Assembly (NCBI RefSeq): GCF_000337735.1 | Contig: NZ_AOHX01000039.1 | Coordinates: 219,887-283,886, forward strand | Origin: Natronorubrum sulfidifaciens JCM 14089 | Lineage (GTDB): Archaea; Halobacteriota; Halobacteria; Halobacteriales; Natrialbaceae | Length of the DNA stretch: 64,000 bases | Direction: 5' to 3' | Shown: piece by piece, positions 26,582-34,777 of the stretch | Numbering within the stretch: position 1 is the first letter of the stretch | Layout: the number at the start of each line of letters is the position of its first letter | Notes under the pieces: generated by a model | What the model saw: only the letters and a program-made list of their open reading frames with translations | The model's database searches: none | What the model was told of the DNA's origin: nothing | Made by a program: the position numbers and the translations under genes

Positions 26582-26635
26582 TGATAACAATACGACTACC
26601 ATAAATGCTGTCTCCCTGTTATCAAGTCTGATAAG
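26582..26635. promoter_or_regulatory. cheY promoter with flanking inverted repeat
   Basis: On the minus strand a TATA-like GCATTTATGG sits at about 26599-26608. It is framed by a perfect 8-base inverted repeat, TGATAACA at 26582-26589 and TGTTATCA at 26617-26624, with a third similar TGATAAG at 26629-26635. The arrangement looks like an operator around the basal promoter. Confidence 0.45.
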
Positions 26636-26703
26636 CACCGGATACGGAGTGCAGACGCCACTCAACGTCGACATCCTCGGTCCGGACGCTGTCGGAGTGG
26701 CCC

Positions 26704-27420
26704 CTACTCTGGTCGGTTTCGATGGCTGGATGCCTGCAAGAGGCGCTCGACATCGACCAGCGGCGTTACCTCGATGACGACCGTATTGGGCAACGTCGAC
26801 CCGTCGTCCGTTGTTGCTTCCGACTCTGCTGACGACAGCAGTCCGCCACCGCCAGTTTCGGCCGTGTGACCGGTCTCCGATGGCGTGGTGACACTGGATT
26901 CGTCGGCGTCGTGCTCGTGTTCTTGCTCGAGAAGTGCCGTCACGAGCGGATGCTCGAGTGTGTCACCGGAGAGTCGCCGGTCTTCGATGGCCGTTTCGTC
27001 GAGAATATCGCTTTCGGGTATCGACTCGACACCGATGACATCGTCGACTCGGAGCGCCACGGACTGTTCGTCTGCCGGTCGGTCGAGCACGAGGAGGCGC
27101 TCTCGGCCGTCCGTGGTCCGTTCCTCGTCGCTCGGAAAGTGAACGCCGGGATCGACCACTGCGGTGACCTCTCCACGGAGGTCGACCATTCCCTCGATGG
27201 CGGGCGGTGTTCGCGGGACCCGTGTCACTTCGTCAGGGCGTTTCGCGAGTGTTCTCACCGCATCGACCGAAACGGCGAGCCGATGGGGGCCGCTCTCGAA
27301 GAACACGAACCGTTTGCGTTCCTCGTCTGGTTCGTCCGTCCCATCCGCGTGTTCCTGCTGTTGGCCGTCAACACCGTCGATATCGATTCCGAGAAGCTTT
27401 TCGGAGAGATCCGGGGCCAT
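26704..27420 (-). CDS. CheW-like chemotaxis coupling protein
   Basis: A 238-residue protein with an acidic N-terminal extension of ~35 residues and a CheW-type fold: KRFVFFESGPHRLAVSVDAV, then PPAIEGMVDLRGEVTAVVD, the typical CheW strand-turn motif. A poorly conserved acidic insert (about 165-215) interrupts the domain before a last strand. Canonical CheW is about 150-180 residues, so this is a divergent member. It may couple particular transducers to CheA or be an inhibitory relative. It is transcribed alone from a TATA box at 27448-27456, divergently from the next CheW-like gene. Confidence 0.75.
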   Translation of the reverse strand: MAPDLSEKLLGIDIDGVDGQQQEHADGTDEPDEERKRFVFFESGPHRLAVSVDAVRTLAKRPDEVTRVPRTPPAIEGMVDLRGEVTAVVDPGVHFPSDEERTTDGRERLLVLDRPADEQSVALRVDDVIGVESIPESDILDETAIEDRRLSGDTLEHPLVTALLEQEHEHDADESSVTTPSETGHTAETGGGGLLSSAESEATTDDGSTLPNTVVIEVTPLVDVERLLQASSHRNRPE

Positions 27421-27447
27421 GTTCTTGGTCGTGTATCAGGTGCCATG

Positions 27448-27456
27448 AATAAAAAC
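27448..27456 (-). promoter_or_regulatory. TATA box of the CheW-like gene
   Basis: The minus strand reads GTTTTTATTC about 28-36 bases before the ATG at 27420, the spacing expected for a leaderless haloarchaeal transcript. Confidence 0.5.
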
Positions 27457-27546
27457 GTTGACTCCCGTTGTGTGCGGGGTCGGCGAGCGGCGCTCGTTTT
27501 TATATCGAACTCGTCGGGTTGTGTCAGCGCTCGACCATCCGGAATC

Positions 27547-27552
27547 TTTATT
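27547..27552 (+). promoter_or_regulatory. TATA box of the second CheW-like gene
   Basis: TTTATT lies 27-32 bases before the ATG at 27579, which suits a leaderless transcript and supports that start. A second A/T box (TTTTTATATC) lies further upstream at about 27497-27506. Confidence 0.5.
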
Positions 27553-27578
27553 CGATACCGGTCGAAGTACGCACCAGC

Positions 27579-28046
27579 ATGGTATCGGCGAGCAACCACG
27601 ACGATTCCGACGACGGCGACGGTCCCATCACCGTTCTCACGTTCGACCTCGAGGCCGAACGATACTGCGTCAGGGCTGCTGCCGTCGCGTCCGTCCTCGG
27701 CGTGGCGGACGAACAATCGATCGGGTCGGCAACCGACCCGTGGAACGCAGGCACGGTCACGCTTGCCGGTGAGCGAGTCAGAGTTATTGACCTCCCACGG
27801 GCGTTTACGGCCGTCTCGCGGACGACCGCGCGAATCGCCGATCCAAAACTACTCGTCTTCACCGCGACCGACGCCGACGATGCCCACTACGGCTGGCTCG
27901 TCGACGACGTTGACGCCACCCGAACGGTCCGTCAGGACCGCCTCGAGCCGACACGAACGAGTACCCGGCTGGCACACGTCAAAGGCCGTCTCGAGATCGA
28001 CGGCGACGACGTCATCTGGCTCGACGAACGGACGATCCACGACTGA
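27579..28046 (+). CDS. Short CheW-like protein
   Basis: A 155-residue protein with CheW-domain features: ITVLTFDLEAERYCVRAAAVASVLG at the N-terminus, a VRVIDLPRAF strand in the place of CheW's VIDL motif, and a LAHVKGRLEIDGDDVIWLDE C-terminal strand. The usual PxxIxGxxxLRG is replaced by a shorter GTVTLAGERV. It is divergent from the larger CheW-like gene. The ATG at 27579 fits the TATA spacing; an in-frame upstream start would cross the promoter. It is probably an accessory signalling scaffold. Confidence 0.7.
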   Translation: MVSASNHDDSDDGDGPITVLTFDLEAERYCVRAAAVASVLGVADEQSIGSATDPWNAGTVTLAGERVRVIDLPRAFTAVSRTTARIADPKLLVFTATDADDAHYGWLVDDVDATRTVRQDRLEPTRTSTRLAHVKGRLEIDGDDVIWLDERTIHD

Positions 28047-28086
28047 CGACGTCGGTCCGAGACGACACGCGAGTCGACCGGGCTGA

Positions 28087-28860
28087 CTACCGCATTCCGG
28101 GCGGCGGTCCGTCGTCGGAATCGTCCTCGAGTTCGACGTCTAACCCCAGTTCCTCGCGTTGTTTTCGAAGGCGTTTGACCTGCCGGTAGTAGTAGGCAGC
28201 GCCAGCGCCGCCGATCACGACGACGGTCGCCACGAGGCCGATGAACAACGGAATGTCACGGTCGAGGTAGTATCGCAGTGAGATGGTGCTGTCGACGTCC
28301 TCCCACGTCAGCCGCTCGTGACTGTCGACGATTTCACGGTCGTAGCCGCTCGGATTGACGCTCCCGAACAGGAAGTTCGACGTCCGATGGTCTTCGGGGA
28401 TCGTCACCTCGTACGACCCCTCCATGTACGCCGGCAACGTGAACGTCTTGCGCCCGGCATCGCCCGAAAACGCGAGCGTTCCGTTGCCGTCGGGAACTCG
28501 AACGTCGGTGCTCGTATCGCTCTGTTCGATATCCAACTCCGAGCCCGTCATCTCGGTCCCGTTTGGATGCCAGTAGCGGACGCTGTGGATGTCAAGCGCC
28601 CGGTCGCTGTAGATGTTTGAGCGATACAACGACAGCTCCTCGGTGTCCTCGAGGTCGTAGACGGCACGGAACTCGCCGTTGCTGATGATACTGCCGCCCT
28701 CGATGTCGATGGCGACGTCTGCGTCGCTCTCTCGGAGATCATCGTACTCCTGTTCGCGGTCGAGTTCCTCGTCGGAGATACCGCTGAAGAGTGCCGTACA
28801 GCCGGCTGCGCCGACGAGCAATCCGACCGCGAGAACTGCAAGAACGAGCCGTCGGTTCAT
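28087..28860 (-). CDS. DUF5803-like membrane lipoprotein
   Basis: A 257-residue protein. A short signal peptide ends in a lipobox with Cys21 (AAGCTALF), then a beta-rich exported domain, one C-terminal membrane helix (about 202-224) and a basic/acidic cytoplasmic tail ending PPPGMR. It belongs to a haloarchaeal family next to DUF2110 and tfe. Its start abuts the DUF2110 stop with no gap, so it is the third gene of the tfe operon. Role unknown; the link to transcription may be positional only. Confidence 0.75.
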   Translation of the reverse strand: MNRRLVLAVLAVGLLVGAAGCTALFSGISDEELDREQEYDDLRESDADVAIDIEGGSIISNGEFRAVYDLEDTEELSLYRSNIYSDRALDIHSVRYWHPNGTEMTGSELDIEQSDTSTDVRVPDGNGTLAFSGDAGRKTFTLPAYMEGSYEVTIPEDHRTSNFLFGSVNPSGYDREIVDSHERLTWEDVDSTISLRYYLDRDIPLFIGLVATVVVIGGAGAAYYYRQVKRLRKQREELGLDVELEDDSDDGPPPGMR

Positions 28861-29541
28861 TTACGGAACAACACAGCGGAGCTCCGCTGGCAGGTACTCG
28901 CCGACGCTCGCCAACAGGCCCGGTGGGTCGGTGTCTTCGGTGCAGATGACACTCTGTTCTAAGAGGCCGAGTCGCTCGACGGTCACGTAGTCCTGTGCGT
29001 GCCCAGCACGGTTGAGCGTTGCTCGAACCTCCGCACGGGTGGCGCTGTTGACGTTGAGTCGGCCGTTGCCTCGCGTCCACTCGTAGAGTCGATCCTGAGC
29101 CGCGTCGGCGAGCCGTGATGGCTCGTCGTCGCCGCCGTAGACGAACTCGAGGGGCAGGTGCTGGACCAATCCGTACCGTTCGCGGATCTGTGCCGGCGAT
29201 CCCTGCCCGAGTCCGAGTTCGTCGGTCGGGATTCGGACGCCCTCGCCCTGTCCGGCATCGAGCACGAAGCCGTCGTCGTCCCACGACTCGAGGGTGCCGA
29301 CGTACGTCTCGCCGGCCTCGAGGTCGGGAACGATCTCGCCGAACTCCTCGCCGAGGACGTTTCGGGCGACGGTCGCGTCGTCGCCCTCGATCGTGACCGA
29401 GGGAAAGTCATCGTGGCGGACACCGAGTTCGAACTCGACGTCGAGGTCGCCGATCTCGTTGTCGACCAGCGAGCGAAGCGAGTCGAGCGAACGCTCGCGG
29501 GCGTCGCCCTCGACGTAGAGTTTGGTTGCAAGGACGACCAT
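28861..29541 (-). CDS. DUF2110 family protein
   Basis: A 226-residue acidic archaeal protein. An N-terminal alpha/beta region is followed by a strand-rich segment (AGETYVGTLESWDDDGFVLDAG, about 78-98) that resembles an S1/OB-like or Tudor-like barrel, and a C-terminal helix-rich part with a helix-hairpin-like NVNSATRAEVRATL. The ATG overlaps the tfe stop by one base. Conserved linkage with tfe in archaea suggests a role in transcription or RNA handling, but no activity is established. Confidence 0.8.
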   Translation of the reverse strand: MVVLATKLYVEGDARERSLDSLRSLVDNEIGDLDVEFELGVRHDDFPSVTIEGDDATVARNVLGEEFGEIVPDLEAGETYVGTLESWDDDGFVLDAGQGEGVRIPTDELGLGQGSPAQIRERYGLVQHLPLEFVYGGDDEPSRLADAAQDRLYEWTRGNGRLNVNSATRAEVRATLNRAGHAQDYVTVERLGLLEQSVICTEDTDPPGLLASVGEYLPAELRCVVP

Positions 29542-30065
29542 TAGGCGTCCACGTCGATGTTGAGTTCGTCCTCGAGTGCCTCGAGGCGGTCGTCCATCGA
29601 ACTGACGAGTCGGTTGTTGTCCATCGATTCAAGCGGCGAGCCACATTCGGGGCACTCGAAGCCGAAGTCCATCGCCTCGCCGAACTCGAAGCGGATGGAA
29701 CAGATCTCACAGAGATAGAACTCGTGGTTGCGCTCGTACTCTCGACGGTCCGCTAAGGCGTCGTGGAGGCGGTACATCTCTTCCTCTAGGTTCTCCGGGA
29801 TGTTGTCGTACTCGAAGGTCCAGAGATAGGTGAGCCACCCCGAATCCTCATCACGCAGCCGTCGATAGGTGGCGAGGTCGTTTTCGTACAGGATAAACAG
29901 CGCGCGGCGTACGTCGTTCAACTCGAGATCGAGTTCCTCAGCAAGCTCTTCGTCGGTCACTTCCCCGTCCGGCGGCGCTGCCGCGACGGGCATTCCCGTG
30001 GGACCGACCAGCTCGTGTAGGTACTTCTGGATAACCGGATCCTCGAGCAGGTCCTCAAAAGCCAT
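29541..30065 (-). CDS. tfe: Archaeal transcription initiation factor E (TFE alpha)
   Basis: A 174-residue TFE. The N-terminal winged-helix domain spans about residues 20-95 (VTDEELAEELDLELNDVRRALFILYENDL), then an alpha-helical linker and a zinc ribbon with two CxxC pairs (LCEIC and ECPEC, about residues 120-145), ending in an acidic helix. It helps open the promoter and keeps RNA polymerase on DNA, together with TBP and TFB. The TATA box lies 26-31 bases upstream (30091-30096), so the mRNA is probably leaderless. Confidence 0.96.
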   Translation of the reverse strand: MAFEDLLEDPVIQKYLHELVGPTGMPVAAAPPDGEVTDEELAEELDLELNDVRRALFILYENDLATYRRLRDEDSGWLTYLWTFEYDNIPENLEEEMYRLHDALADRREYERNHEFYLCEICSIRFEFGEAMDFGFECPECGSPLESMDNNRLVSSMDDRLEALEDELNIDVDA

Positions 30066-30090
30066 TACCTACGTGTAACGCCGTCGGTCC

Positions 30091-30096
30091 ATTAAG
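30091..30096 (-). promoter_or_regulatory. TATA box of the tfe operon
   Basis: CTTAAT on the minus strand, 26-31 bases before the tfe ATG, in an otherwise G+C-rich gap. Confidence 0.45.
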
Positions 30097-30157
30097 TCTT
30101 GTCAACTACCCCGCGTCGGGGGAAGGTACAGGAGGGTGGACAGCAGTTCTCGAGACG

Positions 30158-31150
30158 ATGACTACCGACACCGACAGTGCCTGTCGGGGCGGGACGCCGT
30201 TCTCGACGGTCCATCGCCTCGAGTTCGACGTCCCATGGCCGCCGAAACACGTCGCCGCGTACGTGATCGACGGCCCCGAGCCGATCCTGATCGACGCCGG
30301 CGCGCCGGGCGAAGAAGCGAAACGAACCCTCGAAACTGGCCTCGAGCGCGTCGGATACGCCCCCGAGGAGATCGACCACGTGCTCGTGACCCATCCCCAC
30401 AGCGACCACATCGGACAGATCCCGCCGCTCCGTGCCGGCGGTGCGACAATTCACGCGCCAGCAGTCGCGCTCGAGCGACTCGAACGCGAGCCGGCGGCCG
30501 TTCGCTCGAGCGTCCGTGAGGCAGCCGTCTCGGCGGGCTATCGCGGCGCGGCGCTCGACGAGGCCGTCGACGATCACATGGCGTCGTTTCACCGGGACCG
30601 CGAACTGCTCGACCCCGATTCGACGGTCTCGATCGATCCGGGATCGACGGTGTCGGTCGGCAGCCGCGAGTTCACGACCATTCCCACGCCGGGTCACGAA
30701 ACCAGCCAGCTGTGTTTCGAGACCACCCTCGAGGAGACGACCGTGCTGTTTACCGGCGACGTCCTTATCGAACCGTTTCGCGCCGTCGCGTTTGACGTCG
30801 GCCTCGAGACGGGTGCCTACGACGGCCTCGAACGGTACGCGGAAGCGATGGACCGCCTCGAGGGGACGACGGCGACACACGGCATTCCCGGTCATGGCCC
30901 CGTTTTCGAGGAGCCACGTCGGGTCGTCGAACGCACGCGCGAGCGCCTGGAGACGTTGATCTCGGAGACTCGAGACGCGCTTGCTGCGATCGAACCCGCC
31001 ACGCCACTTTCGGTGGCCGAACAGCGGGTCGGCAGCGTTCGACACATCGCTTCAGTGATCGATACGATGGCCGCACTCGGCACGCTTGAGCGACGGGACG
31101 TGGTTGCCGTCGATTGTGTGGACGGCGTTCGACAGTACCGAACAGTCTGA
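30158..31150 (+). CDS. MBL-fold metallo-hydrolase
   Basis: A 330-residue metallo-beta-lactamase-fold hydrolase. The metal-binding signature HPHSDHIG gives His79, His81, Asp83 and His84; a further His lies in TPGHETSQLC, the bridging Asp in FTGDVLI and the last His in GIPGHGP. The C-terminal ~100 residues form a helical winged-helix-like domain seen in lactamase-like proteins related to human LACTB2. Likely substrates are thioesters, esters or nucleic-acid phosphodiesters; none is indicated. It is divergent from tfe and convergent with a small membrane protein gene. Confidence 0.88.
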   Translation: MTTDTDSACRGGTPFSTVHRLEFDVPWPPKHVAAYVIDGPEPILIDAGAPGEEAKRTLETGLERVGYAPEEIDHVLVTHPHSDHIGQIPPLRAGGATIHAPAVALERLEREPAAVRSSVREAAVSAGYRGAALDEAVDDHMASFHRDRELLDPDSTVSIDPGSTVSVGSREFTTIPTPGHETSQLCFETTLEETTVLFTGDVLIEPFRAVAFDVGLETGAYDGLERYAEAMDRLEGTTATHGIPGHGPVFEEPRRVVERTRERLETLISETRDALAAIEPATPLSVAEQRVGSVRHIASVIDTMAALGTLERRDVVAVDCVDGVRQYRTV

Positions 31151-31169
31151 GTGACACGCGTCGTGTCGC

Positions 31170-31403
31170 TCACTCGGCGGATTCCGCGTCAGCGCCGTCT
31201 CCCGACTCGCGGCGCGTGTTCCAGACGGTTGCGACGATGACGAGCACGAGCGCCATCGCAAACCCATAGAAAATGCCCATCGCGACCGCTGTCGGAAGCG
31301 GGTGATTGGTCGCAAGCAACACGACAACGTTGAGGACGACGAGGAGTGGGCCGAGCATGAACCACTCGATCGGCGTCCGTGGAAGCGACATCGAGGACCC
31401 CAT
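31170..31403 (-). CDS. Small two-helix membrane protein
   Basis: A 77-residue protein with two hydrophobic helices (about 15-35 and 38-60) and a polar C-terminus rich in Asp, Glu and Ser. A TATA-like AGTATAGTTTTT lies about 26-38 bases upstream (31429-31440), which favours the start at 31403; MSLPRTPIEW at 31391 is the alternative. It resembles small haloarchaeal proteins without assigned function. Confidence 0.6.
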   Translation of the reverse strand: MGSSMSLPRTPIEWFMLGPLLVVLNVVVLLATNHPLPTAVAMGIFYGFAMALVLVIVATVWNTRRESGDGADAESAE

Positions 31404-31570
31404 ACAGACTCTGTCTCCCCGACCGCAGAAAAACTATACTGTCGGCCGTGACCGGCTTTGAATGTCGGTTTCAGCGGCTTCTCTGTACAGACTCCACAGA
31501 CGTCGCGATGGGGCGAGCCTTGGGAGATCGATCCGGAGATCGGTCTGTGTCGTCCAGCCCAGTGAGCCGG

Positions 31571-32119
31571 CTACTCCTCGTCGGCCGATTCGACGCGTTT
31601 GCCCGTCTCCATCGGAATTACTCGTCGATCTGCGTCGTCCCACTCGCGCTCGAGTTCGCGGCCCTCGAACAGCCGATCCAAAAAGACGGCCAGTCCGGCG
31701 ACCTCCGAGTGAGGCTGGTTGGTGACCCCGACGTTCCAGTCGGCCTCTTCGTAGACGTCGAAGGGAACTTTTTCAGCGCCGACGACCACGAGCAGTGGCT
31801 CGCCGGCATCCTGATGGGCGTCTCGAATCTCGCCTTCGACGTCCTGGACGCGCTCGCCGTACATCGTGAGGTGGACGATCTTTCCCGCCCAGTTTCGGAG
31901 CATCGCTTGCGGCGAGTCCGTCAGTTCGACGTCGAAGGGGCCGCCGAAGCGGTCAGTGATGTCCGCGACGGTTGCCTTCGACTGGCCAGCGTTGTCCGGG
32001 AAGCAGACGCGGTCGGCACCCAGTGCCCGCGCGGTCAGCCCGACGTGGGTCGTCATTCGCTCGTCACGGCCGGGGCGGTGACCGAGCCGGAGGATGACGA
32101 CCTCGGCTGTCTCGTTCAT
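31571..32119 (-). CDS. trm56: tRNA (cytidine(56)-2'-O)-methyltransferase
   Basis: A 182-residue SPOUT-superfamily enzyme (aTrm56). Features are EVVILRLGHRPGRDERMTTH at the N-terminus, the trefoil-knot segments LLVVVGAEKVPFDVYE and NVGVTNQPHSEVAGLAVFLDR. It uses SAM to methylate the 2'-hydroxyl of C56 in the T-loop of archaeal tRNAs. It is a single-gene unit; a CATATGA box near 32143-32149 lies about 27 bases upstream. Confidence 0.95.
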   Translation of the reverse strand: MNETAEVVILRLGHRPGRDERMTTHVGLTARALGADRVCFPDNAGQSKATVADITDRFGGPFDVELTDSPQAMLRNWAGKIVHLTMYGERVQDVEGEIRDAHQDAGEPLLVVVGAEKVPFDVYEEADWNVGVTNQPHSEVAGLAVFLDRLFEGRELEREWDDADRRVIPMETGKRVESADEE

Positions 32120-32253
32120 GCTCGACTCTTCTGTTGTCTCTCATATGTGGGTTCGGTTTCCCGCGTCTGGAGTTTCCAGTCAATCTCTCACCAGTCGCTG
32201 CCGTGGCGCGGAGACGGTGGTCGGATGGCAAGCGCGCGACGGAGCCGTCGCTG

Positions 32254-32281
32254 ACGGTAGGCTTTTTGAGGGGCCTGCCGT
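32254..32281 (+). other. Stem-loop in the leader of a small membrane protein gene
   Basis: ACGGTAGGC (32254-32262) and GCCTGCCGT (32273-32281) form a 9-base stem with one G-U pair and a 10-base loop containing TTTTTGAGGG. It lies 46-73 bases before the gene at 32327. It could be a terminator, an RNA leader element or chance. Confidence 0.3.
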
Positions 32282-32326
32282 AGCGTAGCACATGCTGTGT
32301 GACACTCTGTCGAAGCAGGTGGTGGG

Positions 32327-32563
32327 ATGGTAACGCCCGTTCGAGAGTGGATCGCGAACGCTCGAGAGGACAAATGGGGCGTGATCGTCGACCTCGTGTT
32401 TGCGATCGTCTGGGTGACGATGGTCGATCTCATTTTCCAGGTGATCGACGGGCCGACGTGGGCGTACTACATGCTCATGCTCGCCGGCATCGTCGCGTAC
32501 TTCGGGCTGTTCTGGAACCTCGAGCTCGCAAAAGGGGGCCAAGAGCAAGACACCCGTCAGTGA
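32327..32563 (+). CDS. Small two-helix membrane protein
   Basis: A 78-residue protein. A polar N-terminus (to about residue 18) is followed by two helices (about 19-40 and 45-65) and a charged tail. It resembles uncharacterised small haloarchaeal membrane proteins. It converges with the Usp gene of the acetate operon. The ATG at 32327 gives a compact protein and no better start is visible. Confidence 0.65.
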   Translation: MVTPVREWIANAREDKWGVIVDLVFAIVWVTMVDLIFQVIDGPTWAYYMLMLAGIVAYFGLFWNLELAKGGQEQDTRQ

Positions 32564-32616
32564 CGAACAGTTCGAACTTCTGACCGCTCTCGAGGGAACT
32601 TCGGGAGCGACACTGC

Positions 32617-32623
32617 AAAAAAA
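32617..32623 (-). terminator. Probable T-run terminator of the acs-symporter-usp operon
   Basis: Seven A residues on the plus strand read as T7 on the minus strand, 22-28 bases past the Usp stop codon, between convergent genes. Inferred from position and composition. Confidence 0.45.
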
Positions 32624-32644
32624 GAACGAGCAACGACGACGCAG

Positions 32645-33103
32645 TTACTCTTCTCGGATGTCGACAACGAGGACGGGGATGTCCGTCGACCGAAGGGTTC
32701 GCTCGGCGACACTGCCGAGTAAGACCCGTTTGACCCCGCCACGGCCGGCCGATCCCATGACGATCATGTCGACGTCGTTCTTCTCGGCGTAGCCAGCGAT
32801 CCGGTCATGTGGCTGTCCGGCACCGACCGACTCGATGACCTCGAGGCCGTGTTCGGCGGCACGCTCGGCGACCGAGCCGGTGGCCGCATTGGCACGTTCC
32901 TGGATTTCGGGCATTTCGTCGTACTTGCCCTGTCGAATCCGGTCGACCTGTTCTGCGCCGAGTCCGATGTCCATCGCGCTTGTGTCGATGACGTACAGTG
33001 CGTGGACTGTGGCGTCGTATTTGGCTGCGATGTCGATTGCGTGCTCGACAGCGTTCTCTGCAACGGTACTACCGTCGGTTGGGACGAGTATTGTATCGTA
33101 CAT
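32645..33103 (-). CDS. Universal stress protein (UspA family)
   Basis: A 152-residue single-domain Usp. The N-terminus ILVPTDGSTVAENAVEHA and the C-terminal ATP-binding G-x2-G-x9-G-(S/T) motif (MGSAGRGGVKRVLLGSVAERTLRS) are intact, so it should bind ATP. It lies 3 bases after the symporter gene and is the last gene of the acetate operon. Usp genes often follow transporter genes in haloarchaea and may regulate their activity. Confidence 0.9.
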   Translation of the reverse strand: MYDTILVPTDGSTVAENAVEHAIDIAAKYDATVHALYVIDTSAMDIGLGAEQVDRIRQGKYDEMPEIQERANAATGSVAERAAEHGLEVIESVGAGQPHDRIAGYAEKNDVDMIVMGSAGRGGVKRVLLGSVAERTLRSTDIPVLVVDIREE

Positions 33104-33106
33104 TGA

Positions 33107-34777
33107 TCAGTCGTCAGCGGTGACGTCCTCTGCGGATTCCATCTGTTCCATCGGCTCTGGGCTGTGACACTGTCGGACGAGACGTTTGACGTCCTGAGGA
33201 GGGTTCTCAGTGATCAGCGAGACGATGATGATCGCAGCGAAGGCGAGTGGCACGCCGACCAGCGCCGAGGCGACACCTGGCACGATTGCGGCGAGTTCCG
33301 AGGAGACGGCGCCCTCGACGCCGGTGTACATCGGAATCGCAGTGTCGTTTGCGATTGCACCGAAGGAGACGACTATACCGGTGACCATCCCAGCCAGCGC
33401 CCCTTCTCGAGTGGCGTTCTCCCACCACAGACCGAGGAAGAACACCGGGAAGAACACACAGGCTGCGATTGCGAACGACATCGCGACCATTTCACCGATC
33501 AGTGCGGGCGGGTTCAGCGCGACGAGTGTCACGAGAATCCCGATGCCGAGGATCGTCGATCGGCCGACGATCATCTGTTCGCGCTGGGTCGACTCCGGTT
33601 TGTAGAGGTTCGTGTAGATGTCGTGTGCGGCTGCCGACGACGCGGAGATGAACAGTCCCGCAGTCGTCGCCAGTGCGGCAGCGACGGCACCAGCGGCGAC
33701 GAGGCCGACGAGCCACTCGGGAAGATCCGCGAGCTGCGCCGTCAGCGCGACGAGTGCGTCACTGTCTGCAGCAGGCATTCCCATGAAAGTGTCTGCAACA
33801 CCCTCGGTCACTGCCGTTTCAGCACCCGGCTGTGCTGGGTCTTCGTACAGCAGTCCGCCGAAGACGGCGTACACTGCAGTCCCCCAGTACAGGATACAGA
33901 TGAACAGCAGTCCCCAGACGGTCGACCAGCGGGCGGTCCGCTCGTTGTCGACCGTGTAGAACCGCACGAGGACGTGTGGAAGACCACACGTCCCGAGGAT
34001 CAGGCTGACCGTCAGCGCGACCCACGCGTAGAAGGTACTGAATGCGAACGGCTCGGCGAACTGCTGGTTGAGCTCGTCGATGAGCATGGCCGTCTCCGGA
34101 CCGGTCTCGAGGTACGGGAAGACGGTCGACCAACCCTGCGACCAGCCGACGGCGTAGAGGCCGAGCGTGAACGCGATGATGAGGATGACGTACTGGATCG
34201 CCATGTTCTTCGTCGTTCCGAGCATGCCCGAGAGCGCGACGTAGGCGATCGTGACACCCATGAAGATGACCACACCGGCCTCGTAGGACAGGCCGAGGAT
34301 GTACTGTGCCATCAGGCCCATGCCACTCCCTTGACCGATCGCGTACACGAACGCGATGACGAGCGTGGTGAACGCAGCGAGACCGCGTGCGCGTTGGGAG
34401 TAGAACCGGTCACCGACGAAGTCGGGTGCGGTGTACTTCCCGAAGCGGCGGAACTGTGCGGCCATGAAGATCAACAGGATGAAGTACCCCGTCGTCCAGC
34501 CGACGACGAATCCAAGGCCGTAGTACCCTGCTGTCGCAATCAGCGCTGCGACACCGAGGTACGATGCGGCACTCATCCAGTTTGCACCGATCGCCATCCC
34601 GTTCTCGATGGGACCGATAGATCGACCGGCAACCCACAGTTCGTCGACTGCGGCGACCCGGAAGAAGTATCCAACACCGAGGAACAGCACCATCATCCCG
34701 ATAACGGTCAGCGCCGGAATGAGCTTGAAACCGGGGTCGAGTGCGGTTTCGTACTGCAGGGGAACCGACTCTATCAT
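33107..34777 (-). CDS. Sodium/solute symporter large subunit (SSS family, acetate-permease-like)
   Basis: A 556-residue SSS-family transporter with about 13 membrane helices. It begins with a helix near residue 22 and carries SIGPIENGMAIGANWMSAASYLG, the typical SSS sodium-site region. It belongs to the subgroup (VC_2705-like) that pairs with a DUF4212 small subunit, whose gene overlaps it by 4 bases. Placement directly downstream of acetyl-CoA synthetase indicates acetate or another short monocarboxylate as substrate; that is inference. Confidence 0.9.
   Translation of the reverse strand: MIESVPLQYETALDPGFKLIPALTVIGMMVLFLGVGYFFRVAAVDELWVAGRSIGPIENGMAIGANWMSAASYLGVAALIATAGYYGLGFVVGWTTGYFILLIFMAAQFRRFGKYTAPDFVGDRFYSQRARGLAAFTTLVIAFVYAIGQGSGMGLMAQYILGLSYEAGVVIFMGVTIAYVALSGMLGTTKNMAIQYVILIIAFTLGLYAVGWSQGWSTVFPYLETGPETAMLIDELNQQFAEPFAFSTFYAWVALTVSLILGTCGLPHVLVRFYTVDNERTARWSTVWGLLFICILYWGTAVYAVFGGLLYEDPAQPGAETAVTEGVADTFMGMPAADSDALVALTAQLADLPEWLVGLVAAGAVAAALATTAGLFISASSAAAHDIYTNLYKPESTQREQMIVGRSTILGIGILVTLVALNPPALIGEMVAMSFAIAACVFFPVFFLGLWWENATREGALAGMVTGIVVSFGAIANDTAIPMYTGVEGAVSSELAAIVPGVASALVGVPLAFAAIIIVSLITENPPQDVKRLVRQCHSPEPMEQMESAEDVTADD

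Noticed and set aside
30092..31045. 317-codon minus-strand frame opposite the metallo-hydrolase
   Set aside because: The plus strand carries the intact HPHSDHIG metallo-hydrolase; the antisense frame has no known motif and covers the tfe promoter.
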